DNA of 64,000 nt from Haemophilus parainfluenzae (GCF_036288925.1 NZ_CP127167.1:186001-250000); one strand, 5' to 3'; positions 27,615 to 37,288 are shown, numbered from the stretch's first letter. Made by a program: numbers and translations. Notes: generated by a model not told the origin, from the letters alone.

Positions 27615-29681
27615 TTATTGCAATACCGAAATATCCGCCACTTGTAAGAACAGACCTTGTAACGTGTTTAAAATCGCTAAGCGGTTTTGGCGTAATGCTG
27701 GATCTTCAGCATTTACCATTACGTTATCAAAGAAACTGTCTACCGGTGCACGTAAGTTCGCTAATTTATCTAATACAGCCGTGTAATCACTTTGCGCGAT
27801 AAGCGGTTGTACTTCAGTGCGTAATACAAGTACCGCTTCAGCAAGGGCTTTTTCTGCTGGCTCTACGCAAGCGGTCAAATTGATCTCGCCAATTGCAGCA
27901 TCCGCTTTCGCTAAGATATTGCTTACACGTTTGTTTGCTGCTGCTAACGCTTCCGCTGAATCTAAAGTACGGAAGTGTGAAACCGCACGCACGCGCGCAT
28001 CAAAATCAGCAGGACGAGTTGGACGACGTGCCAATACTGCTTGAATCACATCCACCGCAATACCTTCATCTTGATACCATGCACGGAAACGACCGAGCAT
28101 GAAGTCCACCACATCAGTAACCACGTTTTGATTCGTGAGTTTATCACCGAAAAGTGCGGTGGATTTTTTCACTAAATCTTCCAAATCCAGAGGCAAGTTT
28201 TTCTCAACGATAATACGCAATGCACCTAATGCTGCACGGCGTAATGCGAACGGGTCTGCACTGCCTTTCGGAGCTTGCCCGATGCCGAAGATCCCCGTTA
28301 AGGTGTCAAATTTATCTGCTAAAGCGACCGCACTTGCCACCAAAGATTTAGGTAATTCATCACCCGCAAAGCGTGGCATATATTGCTCATTTAATGCTAC
28401 TGCCACTTCTTCATCTTCACCATCATGACGAGCGTAGTGCATACCCATTACACCTTGCGTATCGGTGAATTCAAATACCATGTTGGTCATCAAGTCACAT
28501 TTTGACAGTAAACCCGCACGTTTTGCTTTCGCTTCATCTGCACCGATTTGTTTTGCAATTTCGCCTGCAAGTTGTTCAATACGGTCAGTTTTGTCTTTCA
28601 ATGTACCGAGCTGTTGTTGGAACAACACAGTTTCTAAACGTGGTAAACGATCAACCAGTTTTTGTTTTAAGTCGGTTTTGAAGAAGAATTCCGCATCGGT
28701 TAAACGTGGGCGAACCACTTTTTCGTTCCCTTCGATAATCGCGGTTGGATCTTCTGGGTTGATGTTTGATACAAAAATAAAGTGCGGTAATAATTTGCCG
28801 TCTTTGTCATAAATCGGGAAATATTTTTGGTCGCCTTTCATGGTGTAAACCAAGGCTTCCGCAGGCACTTCTAAGAAACGCTCTTCAAATTTTGCCGCTA
28901 AAACATTTGGATATTCCACCAACGAAGTCACTTCTTCAAGTAAGCTTTCTTCAATGTCAGCCACGCCGCCAAGTGCGGTCGCTTTTGCTTGAGATTTTGC
29001 AAGAATTTCTGCTTTACGTTCATTGAAGTCTGCTACCACAGAACCTTTATCACGCAATAATTGTGGATATTGGTCTGCATGTTGAATTTCAAATTCTTTC
29101 TCGCCTAAGAAACGGTGACCGCGAATGGTGCGAGCACTTGCCACACCTAAAATTTCGCCTTCAATTAACTCATCACCTAACAACATAGTCACAGTATGAA
29201 CCGGACGAATAAACTGCACGGTTTTGTCTGCCCAACGCATTGGTTTTGGAATTGGCAATTTCGCCAAGGCATTAGCCACAATATCGTTCAGCAAGTTTTT
29301 GGTCGGTTGACCTTCAATTTTTGCACGGTGAACTAACCATTCACCTTTATCGGTCGCAATACGTTCTGCTTGATCAACGGTAATTCCACAACCACGCGCC
29401 CAGCCTTCTGCCGCTTTAGTTGGTTTACCTTCTGCATCAAAGGCAGCTGACACTGCCGGACCACGTTTTTCGATCTCTTTGCTCGGTTGCTGTGTTGCTA
29501 AGTTTAATACTTTCACCGCCAAACGACGCGGCGCCGCAAACCATTCGATTTTGTCGAATGATAAGCCCGCTTGGTTTAATTCCGCCTCAACGTTATCCGC
29601 AAAAGAGGTCGCTAATGTTTTGAGAGCTTTTGGTGGCAGCTCTTCTGTGCCGATTTCTACTAGGAAGTTTTGGGTTGTCAT
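27615..29681 (-). CDS. glyS: Glycyl-tRNA synthetase beta subunit
   Basis: Beta subunit of the alpha2-beta2 GlyRS. The 688 residues begin [20 protein letters not shown] and contain [25 protein letters not shown], the HD-type domain [30 protein letters not shown] and [14 protein letters not shown]. It is separated from glyQ by 3.3 kb containing five other genes, whereas the pair is adjacent in most gamma-proteobacteria. Four uptake cores lie inside the gene. Confidence 0.96.
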   Translation of the reverse strand: MTTQNFLVEIGTEELPPKALKTLATSFADNVEAELNQAGLSFDKIEWFAAPRRLAVKVLNLATQQPSKEIEKRGPAVSAAFDAEGKPTKAAEGWARGCGITVDQAERIATDKGEWLVHRAKIEGQPTKNLLNDIVANALAKLPIPKPMRWADKTVQFIRPVHTVTMLLGDELIEGEILGVASARTIRGHRFLGEKEFEIQHADQYPQLLRDKGSVVADFNERKAEILAKSQAKATALGGVADIEESLLEEVTSLVEYPNVLAAKFEERFLEVPAEALVYTMKGDQKYFPIYDKDGKLLPHFIFVSNINPEDPTAIIEGNEKVVRPRLTDAEFFFKTDLKQKLVDRLPRLETVLFQQQLGTLKDKTDRIEQLAGEIAKQIGADEAKAKRAGLLSKCDLMTNMVFEFTDTQGVMGMHYARHDGEDEEVAVALNEQYMPRFAGDELPKSLVASAVALADKFDTLTGIFGIGQAPKGSADPFALRRAALGALRIIVEKNLPLDLEDLVKKSTALFGDKLTNQNVVTDVVDFMLGRFRAWYQDEGIAVDVIQAVLARRPTRPADFDARVRAVSHFRTLDSAEALAAANKRVSNILAKADAAIGEINLTACVEPAEKALAEAVLVLRTEVQPLIAQSDYTAVLDKLANLRAPVDSFFDNVMVNAEDPALRQNRLAILNTLQGLFLQVADISVLQ

Positions 29682-29737
29682 TTTGTTTCTCTTATTTAAA
29701 AATTCTGTAGATTTAAATTCTTATTTTCTTTGTTATT

Positions 29738-29946
29738 ACCTCTGCCAAATCTCCCCTAACCCCTCTTTGCTAAAGAGGGGATTGGATCTTTGGAGGGTTA
29801 AATATTTATGTTCTACTTTAACGTTTTTTGAAAGCAGATAATTTAATCTCTATTGAAATTAAAATGTAAATGAGTCAGTTACTATCAATTTACTCAATAA
29901 ATCCCCCTCTTTAGCAAAGAGGGGTTAGGGGAGATTTGGCAGAGGT
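29738..29946. mobile_element. 209-bp inverted-repeat element beside the DUF559 gene
   Basis: Two perfect 43-bp inverted ends (29738-29780 and 29904-29946) enclose 123 bp of AT-rich sequence without a gene. Each end also contains its own hairpin, CCCCTCTTT-GCT-AAAGAGGGG, preceded by an AAATCTCCCCTAA box. No target-site duplication is obvious. It lies between glyS and the DUF559 nuclease gene, 16 bases from the latter. A closely related pair of ends occurs at 36944-37243. It looks like a non-autonomous element or a paired repeat. Confidence 0.7.
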
Positions 29947-29962
29947 TAATCCAACCTCATAC

Positions 29963-30328
29963 TCAATCAGCCCTCACATTCTCCAAAAACAAATAAATCT
30001 GCTCTACTACACCTTCAATTTCACGCATGACTTCATCATTACTAAATCGCATCACCGTAAAACCAAGTGAATTTAATTCTGCATCTCGCAATGCGTCTTT
30101 TTCCTGATAATCAGGTTCATAGTGCTGACTACCATCTAATTCGATAATCAGCTTTGCTTTCGCACAATAAAAATCAACGATATAACTTAAAAGTGGCTTT
30201 TGTCGATTAAATCGAAATCCTAATAATTGATCTCGATTGATGCGTTGCCATAATTTTCTTTCCGCATCCGTTTGATCCACTCGCAATTTCTGCGAATTCT
30301 CTTTTAAGTATTTTTCATAGGGTTGCAT
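29963..30328 (-). CDS. DUF559 (Vsr-like) endonuclease-domain protein
   Basis: The 121-residue protein fits DUF559: RVDQTDAERKLWQRINRDQLLGFRFNRQKPLLSYIVDFYCAKAKLIIELDGSQHYE, then DAELNSLGFTVMRFSNDEVM. The D...ExDGxxH arrangement is a PD-(D/E)XK-type nuclease core related to Vsr repair nucleases. The cellular role of the family is unknown. It lies five bases after the acid phosphatase stop and next to a perfect inverted-repeat element, which may be its substrate or passenger. Confidence 0.8.
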   Translation of the reverse strand: MQPYEKYLKENSQKLRVDQTDAERKLWQRINRDQLLGFRFNRQKPLLSYIVDFYCAKAKLIIELDGSQHYEPDYQEKDALRDAELNSLGFTVMRFSNDEVMREIEGVVEQIYLFLENVRAD

Positions 30329-30333
30329 GAACG

Positions 30334-31599
30334 CTATTTCTTACCGTTCTTAATACTCTCACTCAACACCTGTTGAAAACGTTCGTAATCACAGAAGCCC
30401 TTTTCATCTTTTTCACAGCCTTTGAGAGTTAAGGCGGTTTGGTTTGGTGGTGTTGATAAACTTAATGGCGTGATATTAATCAGCTGTTCAGTGGTTTGAT
30501 AAACATAATCCAACTTAAATTTGAGCTTACCACTGGGTTTGTGTTTCCACACTTCAAATAGCAACTTGCCACCGATTGGGATATTTTCCAACGAATCATC
30601 CAACTCATAAGGCTCAACACCCAGTGCGGCAAGCAGAGCGACGATATTAGAATCGTGTCCAACCAACAAGTTAATTTTGTTTTCACTATTTAGCTGTTGC
30701 TGAATAAATGCCAATAGCGGGTATGATGCATTTTGTGCTAACGCTTCGTTATTTTTAAATAACGTGCGGTAATATTCATTTTTAATTTCGTTAATTGCAC
30801 GCCATTTTTCTTGGCTATCCACACGACCATTTGCAATTTCTGAATCAGGCTTACCCACATAATGCGCGAGCAATAATGCACTGACAATTTTCTTCCCGGT
30901 GCTGATAGAACCAGTAATTTTGACCGACTTGCCGTCTTCAATACTGTATTCACCGACTTTTCCACCTAAATCACATTCGCCTTTTTGCAAGCAGTTTGGT
31001 GAGTTTTTATAATCGATGATTTCACTCAATAGCGCATAATTTGGTGCTAATTTTTTCTGTAAAGCGGTTAAATCTACATTATTTTTTTCTGATTCGATCA
31101 AAGCTTTACTTGGATTGTGGACTTTTGTCGTAAAAATTGGATCTTTTTCTGAACCAATTTCACCGCGATGGTGTAATTGCACATTACATCCGGCAAAAGC
31201 CCCTGCCACAATCGCTTGCCCTGTTGCAACTGTGCGTTGTACTGCATTCGCATAAGTGAAAATACCTTCACCCGATGCACAACGTTCTGTTGTTAGTAAC
31301 CCTTTATCTGCAAGCCATTGACCTAAATACTGTCCGAAATAGGTTTCTAGCACCGTCCCTTTTGCAGTGAGATAGCCAGATGGTACATTCCATTTTGCCC
31401 ATTCATAAGGGGAATATTTCGCCATTTCTTGCGGATCTTTTTCCACTGGTGAACGCAATCCGTGTCGGCTGAAAATCAATACTTTCTCTAATTCATAATC
31501 AGAACTTGAGGAAGTTTGACCATTTTCTGTTGCAAACACACTACTTGCTAAAGCTGAGCCAAGCAAAAGTGCGGTGAATTTTAGGGTTATTTTTTTCAT
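30334..31599 (-). CDS. Secreted histidine acid phosphatase (AppA/Agp-like)
   Basis: The 421-residue product starts with a signal peptide (KITLKFTALLLGSALASSVFA). It has the catalytic motif LIFSRHGLRSPVEK, where RHGxRxP provides the phosphohistidine, and the distal proton-donor HD in NLLVGHDSNIVALLAALG. Cysteines at CASGEG, AGCNV, CLQKGEC and CEKDEKGFC suggest disulfides. It should be a periplasmic phosphomonoesterase, such as a glucose-1-phosphatase or phytase. An uptake core lies within the signal-peptide codons. Confidence 0.88.
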   Translation of the reverse strand: MKKITLKFTALLLGSALASSVFATENGQTSSSSDYELEKVLIFSRHGLRSPVEKDPQEMAKYSPYEWAKWNVPSGYLTAKGTVLETYFGQYLGQWLADKGLLTTERCASGEGIFTYANAVQRTVATGQAIVAGAFAGCNVQLHHRGEIGSEKDPIFTTKVHNPSKALIESEKNNVDLTALQKKLAPNYALLSEIIDYKNSPNCLQKGECDLGGKVGEYSIEDGKSVKITGSISTGKKIVSALLLAHYVGKPDSEIANGRVDSQEKWRAINEIKNEYYRTLFKNNEALAQNASYPLLAFIQQQLNSENKINLLVGHDSNIVALLAALGVEPYELDDSLENIPIGGKLLFEVWKHKPSGKLKFKLDYVYQTTEQLINITPLSLSTPPNQTALTLKGCEKDEKGFCDYERFQQVLSESIKNGKK

Positions 31600-31608
31600 A
31601 TTCGAGAT

Positions 31609-32055
31609 TTAATCATTTAATGTTGAAATTGAGCTATAAAAATTCAAGGCATATTTGGTGCCGTAAACTAACACCATAAATACTGCAACAATATTGACTA
31701 CCGCAAAAAAGATTAGTTGTTTACTGTTGCTCTCCACCCAGAGCATTTTAAATAATGCGAGCGTACCAATATTTTCATCAAGTTCGCTCTCTCCGCCTAG
31801 TGTTCTTAAGGTTTTCAGCATCTTGCGTACAAAAGCGACGGTATTTATTGCCATGACGCTGAGTGCAATAAATCCTGAAGCCAAACTTAAAAACAGCACG
31901 AGCACATTACTCCACGCCCAATGTGTCCAATTCAGCTCAGAATACATAAATAACGCGAGTGATAAAAACAACACAGCGGGTGTTAAATTTCGCAAAAACA
32001 TTAAATAGTCATCACCAATTCTAAATAAAAATTGCAAAAAACTGACTTTCTTCAT
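31609..32055 (-). CDS. Small integral membrane protein, unknown
   Basis: Not recognised. The 148 residues contain about four hydrophobic stretches (LTPAVLFLSLALFMYS, NVLVLFLSLASGFIALSVMAI, a weaker middle region and IFFAVVNIVAVFMVLVY) and a charged cytoplasmic loop KMLKTLRTLGGESELDENIG. It stands nine bases before the phosphatase and four after the glutaredoxin-like gene, so it belongs to the same transcript. Confidence 0.65.
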   Translation of the reverse strand: MKKVSFLQFLFRIGDDYLMFLRNLTPAVLFLSLALFMYSELNWTHWAWSNVLVLFLSLASGFIALSVMAINTVAFVRKMLKTLRTLGGESELDENIGTLALFKMLWVESNSKQLIFFAVVNIVAVFMVLVYGTKYALNFYSSISTLND

Positions 32056-32059
32056 TACT

Positions 32060-32317
32060 TTAAAAAATCTCTTTTAATTTGGATTCATCTAAAATAACAC
32101 GGTCATCATCTAACAATAATGCCGGAAAGCCCGCATAGCCTTGTGCTTTTGCATCATCAAATGCGGCATGACGATCACGCAAACGCAACCATTGTTTCAA
32201 GTTTGGAATGGAAGATAATACTTCCACTGCCTCATAATCCACGCCCAAGCGTTTTAACTCTGCCACAAATGGCGCAGTATCAGGGCAATCTGCTGCATAA
32301 TAAAGGATAGGTTTCAT
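32060..32317 (-). CDS. Glutaredoxin-related protein
   Basis: The 85-residue thioredoxin-fold protein begins MKPILYYAADCPDTAPFVAELKRLGVDYEAVEV, with a single-cysteine CPDT in place of CPYC, and has the cis-Pro region GYAGFPALLLDDD. It may act as a monothiol oxidoreductase or a redox-inactive adaptor. Its start overlaps the upstream gene's stop by one base, implying joint function with that protein. Confidence 0.7.
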   Translation of the reverse strand: MKPILYYAADCPDTAPFVAELKRLGVDYEAVEVLSSIPNLKQWLRLRDRHAAFDDAKAQGYAGFPALLLDDDRVILDESKLKEIF

Positions 32318-32970
32318 TATTCACCTCCTTGTTCTGCTGCCGCAGTTGGATTTAATTTCGGGTCAGCAATTTTCGTTAAACGGTTACGATCGCGATGTTC
32401 AAATGGCGCATCATAATTCGGGATAATCATGGTTGTGGTTTGATCGTATGACCAAGAGCCATCATCATGGAATTTTACCGTCATTTCAAAACTTTCCGTG
32501 GTAAATGAACGCTCTAAGAACGGATTAGAAATAATACCGTTTGTTAGTGAACCACGTACTGCTTTTACCGTAAACTCTTTCGCATCAGCCGGTGCATTAC
32601 CGACAGCAATAAACGTTTGGCCACGTGGAATGCTGCCTGTTAATAAAATATTGCCTGTTTCAGGTTCCCATAACCAATAACCCACTTGATCGTGGAACGT
32701 CTCCACTTCGCCTGGTTGTACAATATGGGTGTGATAGCGTAATCCATAATAGAGTTGCGGACCATTGGTTTGCGCATCCGTTGGATGGGCTTCGTAACGT
32801 TCGATATAAGGATCTTTTTCTGGCCCTTCTGCTTTTGGGTTGATATCCACACCGCGTTTACCTTCCCAAACACCCGCTAATTTTGCCAATGGGCCTAAAT
32901 TCGCGAGTGTATTAGGATCAGTTTCTGCTTCAGTATAAATATCGTCTGGGTATTGAAAATCTTTCATCAT
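32317..32970 (-). CDS. Heme-binding beta-barrel (FABP/nitrobindin-like) protein
   Basis: The 217-residue protein resembles fatty-acid-binding-like beta-barrel families: LAKLAGVWEGKRGVD (the G-x-W-xG start of the barrel), IERYEAHPTDA, LYYGLRYHTHI, FHDQVGYWLWEPETGNILLTGSIPRGQTFIAVG and DRNRLTKI near the end. There is no signal peptide. Ligand is unknown; heme or a lipid is possible. Coupling to the glutaredoxin-like protein suggests a redox role. Confidence 0.55.
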   Translation of the reverse strand: MMKDFQYPDDIYTEAETDPNTLANLGPLAKLAGVWEGKRGVDINPKAEGPEKDPYIERYEAHPTDAQTNGPQLYYGLRYHTHIVQPGEVETFHDQVGYWLWEPETGNILLTGSIPRGQTFIAVGNAPADAKEFTVKAVRGSLTNGIISNPFLERSFTTESFEMTVKFHDDGSWSYDQTTTMIIPNYDAPFEHRDRNRLTKIADPKLNPTAAAEQGGE

Positions 32971-33020
32971 GTTCTCCTTATATCGTTGTGTTAATGCTTA
33001 AAGTGCGGTCGTTTTTCGCC

Positions 33021-33929
33021 TTATTTTTTACAACCTGGGAAACCTAAGGCTTCACGGCTCGCATAGTACGCTTCCGCCACGCCTTTAGTTAATGCACGAA
33101 TGCGTAAAATATAGCGTTGACGCTCTGTGACCGAAATCGCTTTACGTGCATCTAACAAGTTGAAGCTGTGTGCCGCTTTTAAAATGCGCTCGTAAGCCGG
33201 TAATGGTAACGGACGTTCTAATTCTAATAAGCTTTTTGCTTCTTTTTCGTATTGATCAAAGCAGTAGAATAAGAAATCAGTATCCGCATATTCAAAGTTG
33301 TACGTGGATTGCTCGACTTCGTTTTGATGGAACACATCACCGTAAGTGGTTTTGCCTAATGGGCCGTCAGACCAAACTAGGTCATACACAGAATCTACGC
33401 CTTGAATGTACATGGCTAAACGCTCTAAACCGTAGGTCACTTCACCTGTTACCGGTTTACATTCTAAACCACCCACTTGTTGGAAATAAGTAAATTGGGT
33501 CACTTCCATACCATTTAACCACACTTCCCAGCCTAAACCCCAAGCACCCAAAGTTGGGTTTTCCCAGTTATCTTCCACGAAACGAATATCGTTCTGTGTT
33601 GGATCGAAACCGAGCATTTCAAGTGAACCTAAATAGAGTTCTTGAATGTTATCTGGAGAAGGTTTAATTACCACTTGGAATTGGTAGTAATGTTGTAAGC
33701 GGTTTGGGTTTTCGCCATAACGACCATCGGTCGGACGACGTGAAGGTTGCACATAAGCAAATGCCATTGGCTCAGGGCCTAATGCGCGTAATGCAGTCAT
33801 TGGGTGAGAAGTCCCTGCGCCCACTTCCATATCAAAAGGTTGAACAACGGTACAACCTTGATTTGCCCAATATTCTTGCAAGGCTAAAATCATGCCTTGG
33901 AATGTTTTTACGTTGAATTTTGTACTCAT
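33021..33929 (-). CDS. glyQ: Glycyl-tRNA synthetase alpha subunit
   Basis: Catalytic subunit of the bacterial alpha2-beta2 GlyRS. The 302 residues are canonical: [74 protein letters not shown] and [22 protein letters not shown]. It starts the minus-strand group that ends with glyS, but five unrelated genes lie in between. Confidence 0.97.
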   Translation of the reverse strand: MSTKFNVKTFQGMILALQEYWANQGCTVVQPFDMEVGAGTSHPMTALRALGPEPMAFAYVQPSRRPTDGRYGENPNRLQHYYQFQVVIKPSPDNIQELYLGSLEMLGFDPTQNDIRFVEDNWENPTLGAWGLGWEVWLNGMEVTQFTYFQQVGGLECKPVTGEVTYGLERLAMYIQGVDSVYDLVWSDGPLGKTTYGDVFHQNEVEQSTYNFEYADTDFLFYCFDQYEKEAKSLLELERPLPLPAYERILKAAHSFNLLDARKAISVTERQRYILRIRALTKGVAEAYYASREALGFPGCKK

Positions 33930-34058
33930 AATTTTTTTAATAACAATGTGATGAAAAATACAGGCATTATACTTGAAACTATAAGGCGGATAAAGGCGAA
34001 AAAGTGCGGTCAGAAAAATCCTTAAATTTTTTATTTCTCTTAAATTTCATTCATTTTG

Positions 34059-34079
34059 ATGATGAGTTATTTTCATCAT
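34059..34079. repeat. Inverted repeat upstream of the TonB receptor
   Basis: ATGATGA and TCATCAT are separated by seven bases, 77 bp before the receptor start. It could be an operator. It is a poor match to the Fur box, and no cobalamin-riboswitch box is visible in the 227-base gap. Confidence 0.35.
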
Positions 34080-34156
34080 GAGAGATTTGCTTGCCAGGCC
34101 TCAAATGTGTAAACTGCTGGCGCTTTTATACAGACTTTTATCCTAGGGATTTTAAA

Positions 34157-36079
34157 ATGAAAAAAAATGTGATTACTTCAGCGATTTTATTAGCGATTCC
34201 AGCATTAGCTGCGGCTGAAGACGTGGCAAAATTAGATGTGATTAACGTCTATTCTGCATCAGCCACGCCAACTAGCCTTCATCAAACCGCCTCATCTGTT
34301 ACTGTTTTAACTGAAAAAGATTTTGCACAACGTGGTGCGACTTATGTCAGTGACGTATTGAAAACGGTACCGAGTTTAGCCGTGAGTACTTCAGGCGGTC
34401 GTGGCACATTAACTAATGTATTCTTACGTGGTGCGGATGCAAACCACACTGCAGTGATTATTGATGGCGTGAAAGTGAACCCAGTTTCTGGTTATGGCTT
34501 TGATTTCGGTGGCTTAGCATTAAGCAATATTGACCGCATCGAAGTATTGCGCGGCGAGCAATCAGCTCTTTGGGGAAGTGATGCGATGGGTGGTGTGATT
34601 TATATCACCACGAAGAAAGGCTTAGAAAAAGGCAAAACCTTCAACGTTGATTACGATTTCGGCACTGGCTCTAATCGTACAGTAGATGGTTCATTAACCC
34701 TTTCAGGCTCAAATAACGGCTTCTATTATGCTTTACACGGTGACAGCCACCATACCAAAGGCATTTCAGCACTCAGCAAAAACCGATTTAACTATACCGC
34801 GCAAGATGGCACAGCGGTAAGTACCGGTGGCTCAAACGAACGCGATAAATTCCATCGTGATAATGCCTCTCTTCGTTTTGGCTATGACGATAATCAAAAA
34901 GGTTTTGATTTCTTAACCTCTCACAGCAGCCAAACGGCTAACTTTGATAACAGCGCAACAGATGAAAAAGGCCACTACACTCGCACACGTGATACCTTAT
35001 TCAAATTAAGTGGCTTCTTAGGTAATGACGATCAATTGCTTAAACATAAGGTTGGTGTAAGCCATCTCAAAACTGACAGCGATACCGTTGGCTATACATC
35101 AGCTTATGATGCGAAAAAACTCAATGCAAACTATCAATTAGATGTCAATTTCGATCGTGAAGGCACTCTCACACAAGGTTTAAGCTTCTTAACTGACTAT
35201 CAAAAAACAGATTTCAACTCGTCTTATTTCAACAATGCTGGCAATAAAAAGCTTATTGAGAAAAGCTTAGCGGCAGAATATCGCTTATTACACGATGCAG
35301 ATCATAGCTTAAATATCAGTGGCCGTTACACTGACAGCTCTGAATATGAAAACTCATGGACTGGCCGCATCGCGGGCGCTTATCGTTTACATAATAACGT
35401 GAAAGCACACGCAAGTTTTGGTTCAGCGATTCAAAACCCAACGATCACTGAATATTACGGCTACAACGCGCGCTATATCGGCAACCCGAATTTACAACCT
35501 GAGAAAAGTTTAGGTGGCGATGTTGGTTTATTATTTGAAACCAATGATGGTCGTCATAGCTTTGATGTGACTTATTTCGCTCGTAATGTGAAAAATGCCA
35601 TTAGCAGCGAAGTAATCAACTTCACCACTTATGCAAGCCGTGCCGTAAACCTTGAAGGTAAGAGCAAAGTGAAAGGTGTTGAAGTGGCTTATAACGGTAA
35701 AATCACCGATGCATTAACAGCTTATGCGAACTATACCTACACACAAACCCGAGATAGCAAAGGTGCTGAATTAGCACGTCGTCCAAAACATTTAGCGAAT
35801 GCGGGCTTAGCATACCAAATCACTGAAAAGTTAGGTGCTGATGTGAATGTGTCTTATACCGGCAAACGCATGGATACCTACTATTCACCAACCTACAGCA
35901 CGCATAAAGTAAAATTGCCATCTTACACCTTGGCAAACTTAGGCGTAAATTATAAAGTGACGGATAGCTTGACGATTTATGCAAACCTTAACAACGTATT
36001 CAATAAAAAATACGAAAACGTACTGGGCTACGGCCAAGAAGGACGTAATGTTTACGTTGGGTTAAAAGGATCGTTCTAA
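34157..36079 (+). CDS. BtuB-like TonB-dependent outer-membrane receptor
   Basis: Energised uptake porin. From ATG 34157 the product is 640 residues with a signal peptide (KKNVITSAILLAIPALAAAED). It has a TonB box-like segment VINVYSAS, the plug (SSVTVLTEKDFAQRGATYVSDVLKTVP, NVFLRGADANHTAVIIDGVKVN, EVLRGEQSALWGSDAMGGVIYI), then a 22-strand barrel ending ENVLGYGQEGRNVYVGLKGSF with terminal Phe. A TTG 66 bases upstream would add residues before the signal peptide and was rejected. Similarity and the following BtuFCD-like genes suggest a corrinoid or related metal chelate as substrate. Confidence 0.85.
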   Translation: MKKNVITSAILLAIPALAAAEDVAKLDVINVYSASATPTSLHQTASSVTVLTEKDFAQRGATYVSDVLKTVPSLAVSTSGGRGTLTNVFLRGADANHTAVIIDGVKVNPVSGYGFDFGGLALSNIDRIEVLRGEQSALWGSDAMGGVIYITTKKGLEKGKTFNVDYDFGTGSNRTVDGSLTLSGSNNGFYYALHGDSHHTKGISALSKNRFNYTAQDGTAVSTGGSNERDKFHRDNASLRFGYDDNQKGFDFLTSHSSQTANFDNSATDEKGHYTRTRDTLFKLSGFLGNDDQLLKHKVGVSHLKTDSDTVGYTSAYDAKKLNANYQLDVNFDREGTLTQGLSFLTDYQKTDFNSSYFNNAGNKKLIEKSLAAEYRLLHDADHSLNISGRYTDSSEYENSWTGRIAGAYRLHNNVKAHASFGSAIQNPTITEYYGYNARYIGNPNLQPEKSLGGDVGLLFETNDGRHSFDVTYFARNVKNAISSEVINFTTYASRAVNLEGKSKVKGVEVAYNGKITDALTAYANYTYTQTRDSKGAELARRPKHLANAGLAYQITEKLGADVNVSYTGKRMDTYYSPTYSTHKVKLPSYTLANLGVNYKVTDSLTIYANLNNVFNKKYENVLGYGQEGRNVYVGLKGSF

Positions 36080-36095
36080 TTCTTCCTTACCTATA

Positions 36096-36119
36096 AGGGC
36101 GTGCTTAGCACGCCTTTTT
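36096..36119 (+). terminator. Terminator after the TonB receptor
   Basis: GGCGTGC-TTA-GCACGCC (36098-36114) followed by five T residues. It would reduce readthrough into the binding-protein gene, giving more receptor than transporter. Confidence 0.85.
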
Positions 36120-36152
36120 ACATTCTTGATGGCGTAGCGTATCATTATCTAT

Positions 36153-36938
36153 ATGCAAAAAACTCGCTTAATTTTAATCGCACTTTTTCTTCCGTTTACC
36201 GCTCAGGCTTCGGAACAATTTGTCTCACTTACGCTTTGCAGTGACAGACTGCTTATCGAACTGGCTGAGCCTTCGCAAATTGCTGCACAGTCACCTTATT
36301 CGAAAAATCCGTTGATGATGTTAGACAAAATCAATACCAACAAACCTGTGCTGGAACCGCAATTAACGGAATTATTGCCCTATTTAGATAAAACTATTCT
36401 GATTAATGAAACTTTTTATCCCCAATTAGTCGCAGAGCTGAAAAAACTCAACGCGAAGATTATCCCGATTAACGACAGTCCGCAGACACCAGATGAATTA
36501 TTTGCGCTGATTCTAGACTTAGGCAAACAACTTGGGAATGAGCAAAAGGCGGCAGATTTAGTAACAAAACTCAAATCACAAAACTTTCACTTAAATCGAC
36601 CGCTTACTGACACACTGATTTTGTCAGAGACAGGTGTGGTAGAGAGTTATTATCCGCAATATCCTGTGCTGTTAAACCTACTCGGATTAACACCGTTAAA
36701 AACGCCACTAACCGCACAAAACTTCTCGCTAGAAAAAGTGATTTTAAGCCAACCGAATGTGCTCATTTCTCTGTCTGATAAACAAGGTTACAATGCGCAA
36801 GCTGAATTACTGCACCACCCTATGTTGCAAGATTTTTTCAAAAACCAACCGCTTATCAGCATCCCGATGAAATATACCTATTGTTTCGATTACGGTGTGT
36901 GGCAAGGGGCGGAGAAGATTTATCAACAGTTAAAATAA
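36153..36938 (+). CDS. BtuF-like periplasmic binding protein
   Basis: The 261-residue protein has a signal peptide (MQKTRLILIALFLPFTAQA) and a type III binding-protein body: VSLTLCSDRLLIELAEPSQIAAQSPYS, then LLPYLDKTILINETFYPQLVAELKKLNAKIIPI, a long linker helix region, and LSQPNVLISLSDKQG. It should deliver ligand to the permease encoded downstream. The gap to the permease is occupied by a repeat element, but gene order receptor-binding protein-permease-ATPase remains intact. Confidence 0.78.
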   Translation: MQKTRLILIALFLPFTAQASEQFVSLTLCSDRLLIELAEPSQIAAQSPYSKNPLMMLDKINTNKPVLEPQLTELLPYLDKTILINETFYPQLVAELKKLNAKIIPINDSPQTPDELFALILDLGKQLGNEQKAADLVTKLKSQNFHLNRPLTDTLILSETGVVESYYPQYPVLLNLLGLTPLKTPLTAQNFSLEKVILSQPNVLISLSDKQGYNAQAELLHHPMLQDFFKNQPLISIPMKYTYCFDYGVWQGAEKIYQQLK

Positions 36939-36943
36939 TGTAG

Positions 36944-37243
36944 CTGACAAATCTCCCCTAACCCCTCTTTGCTAAAGAGGGGAATTTCATGATTAAATTA
37001 ACCCTAGATGACATATTTATATGTCTTTATGTATAAATGATTAGAATAAAGCATCAGAATTATAAATCTTGACACTATAATCCCACTCTCTCTACTAAAG
37101 AGAGAAATTGCATGATTAGATTAGCCCAAGATAATGTATTTACAGCTTTTATGTATAAATGATTAGAATAAAACATCAGAATTATAAATCCCGACACTAT
37201 AATTCCCCTCTTTAGCAAAGAGGGGTTAGTGGAGATTTGACAG
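36944..37243. mobile_element. 300-bp inverted-repeat element in the BtuFCD-like operon
   Basis: Ends at 36944-36986 and 37201-37243 are 43-bp inverted repeats with two mismatches, and share the CCCCTCTTTGCTAAAGAGGGG hairpin and AAATCTCC box with the element at 29738-29946. The interior differs: it is a tandem duplication of a ~120-bp unit (about 36962-37081 and 37082-37204), each starting with a hairpin, the second one degenerate (CTCTCTCTACTAAAGAGAG). No gene is present. It begins six bases after the binding-protein stop. Confidence 0.7.
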
Positions 37244-37288
37244 AATCAAATTAACAAATGATATTTGGATTACATAGGAAATTGATCA

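Noticed and set aside
34091..34156. N-terminal extension of the TonB receptor from a TTG at 34091
   Set aside because: It would place 22 residues, including cysteines, ahead of a good signal peptide. ATG 34157 begins the signal sequence directly.
33930..34156. Cobalamin riboswitch before the BtuB-like receptor
   Set aside because: The conserved B12-box sequence is not visible; only a 7-bp dyad and an uptake core were found.
36962..37204. Tandem hairpin units considered as a CRISPR-like array
   Set aside because: Only two ~120-bp units exist, spacers are not unique and short, and no cas genes are nearby. They are a duplicated interior of a repeat element.
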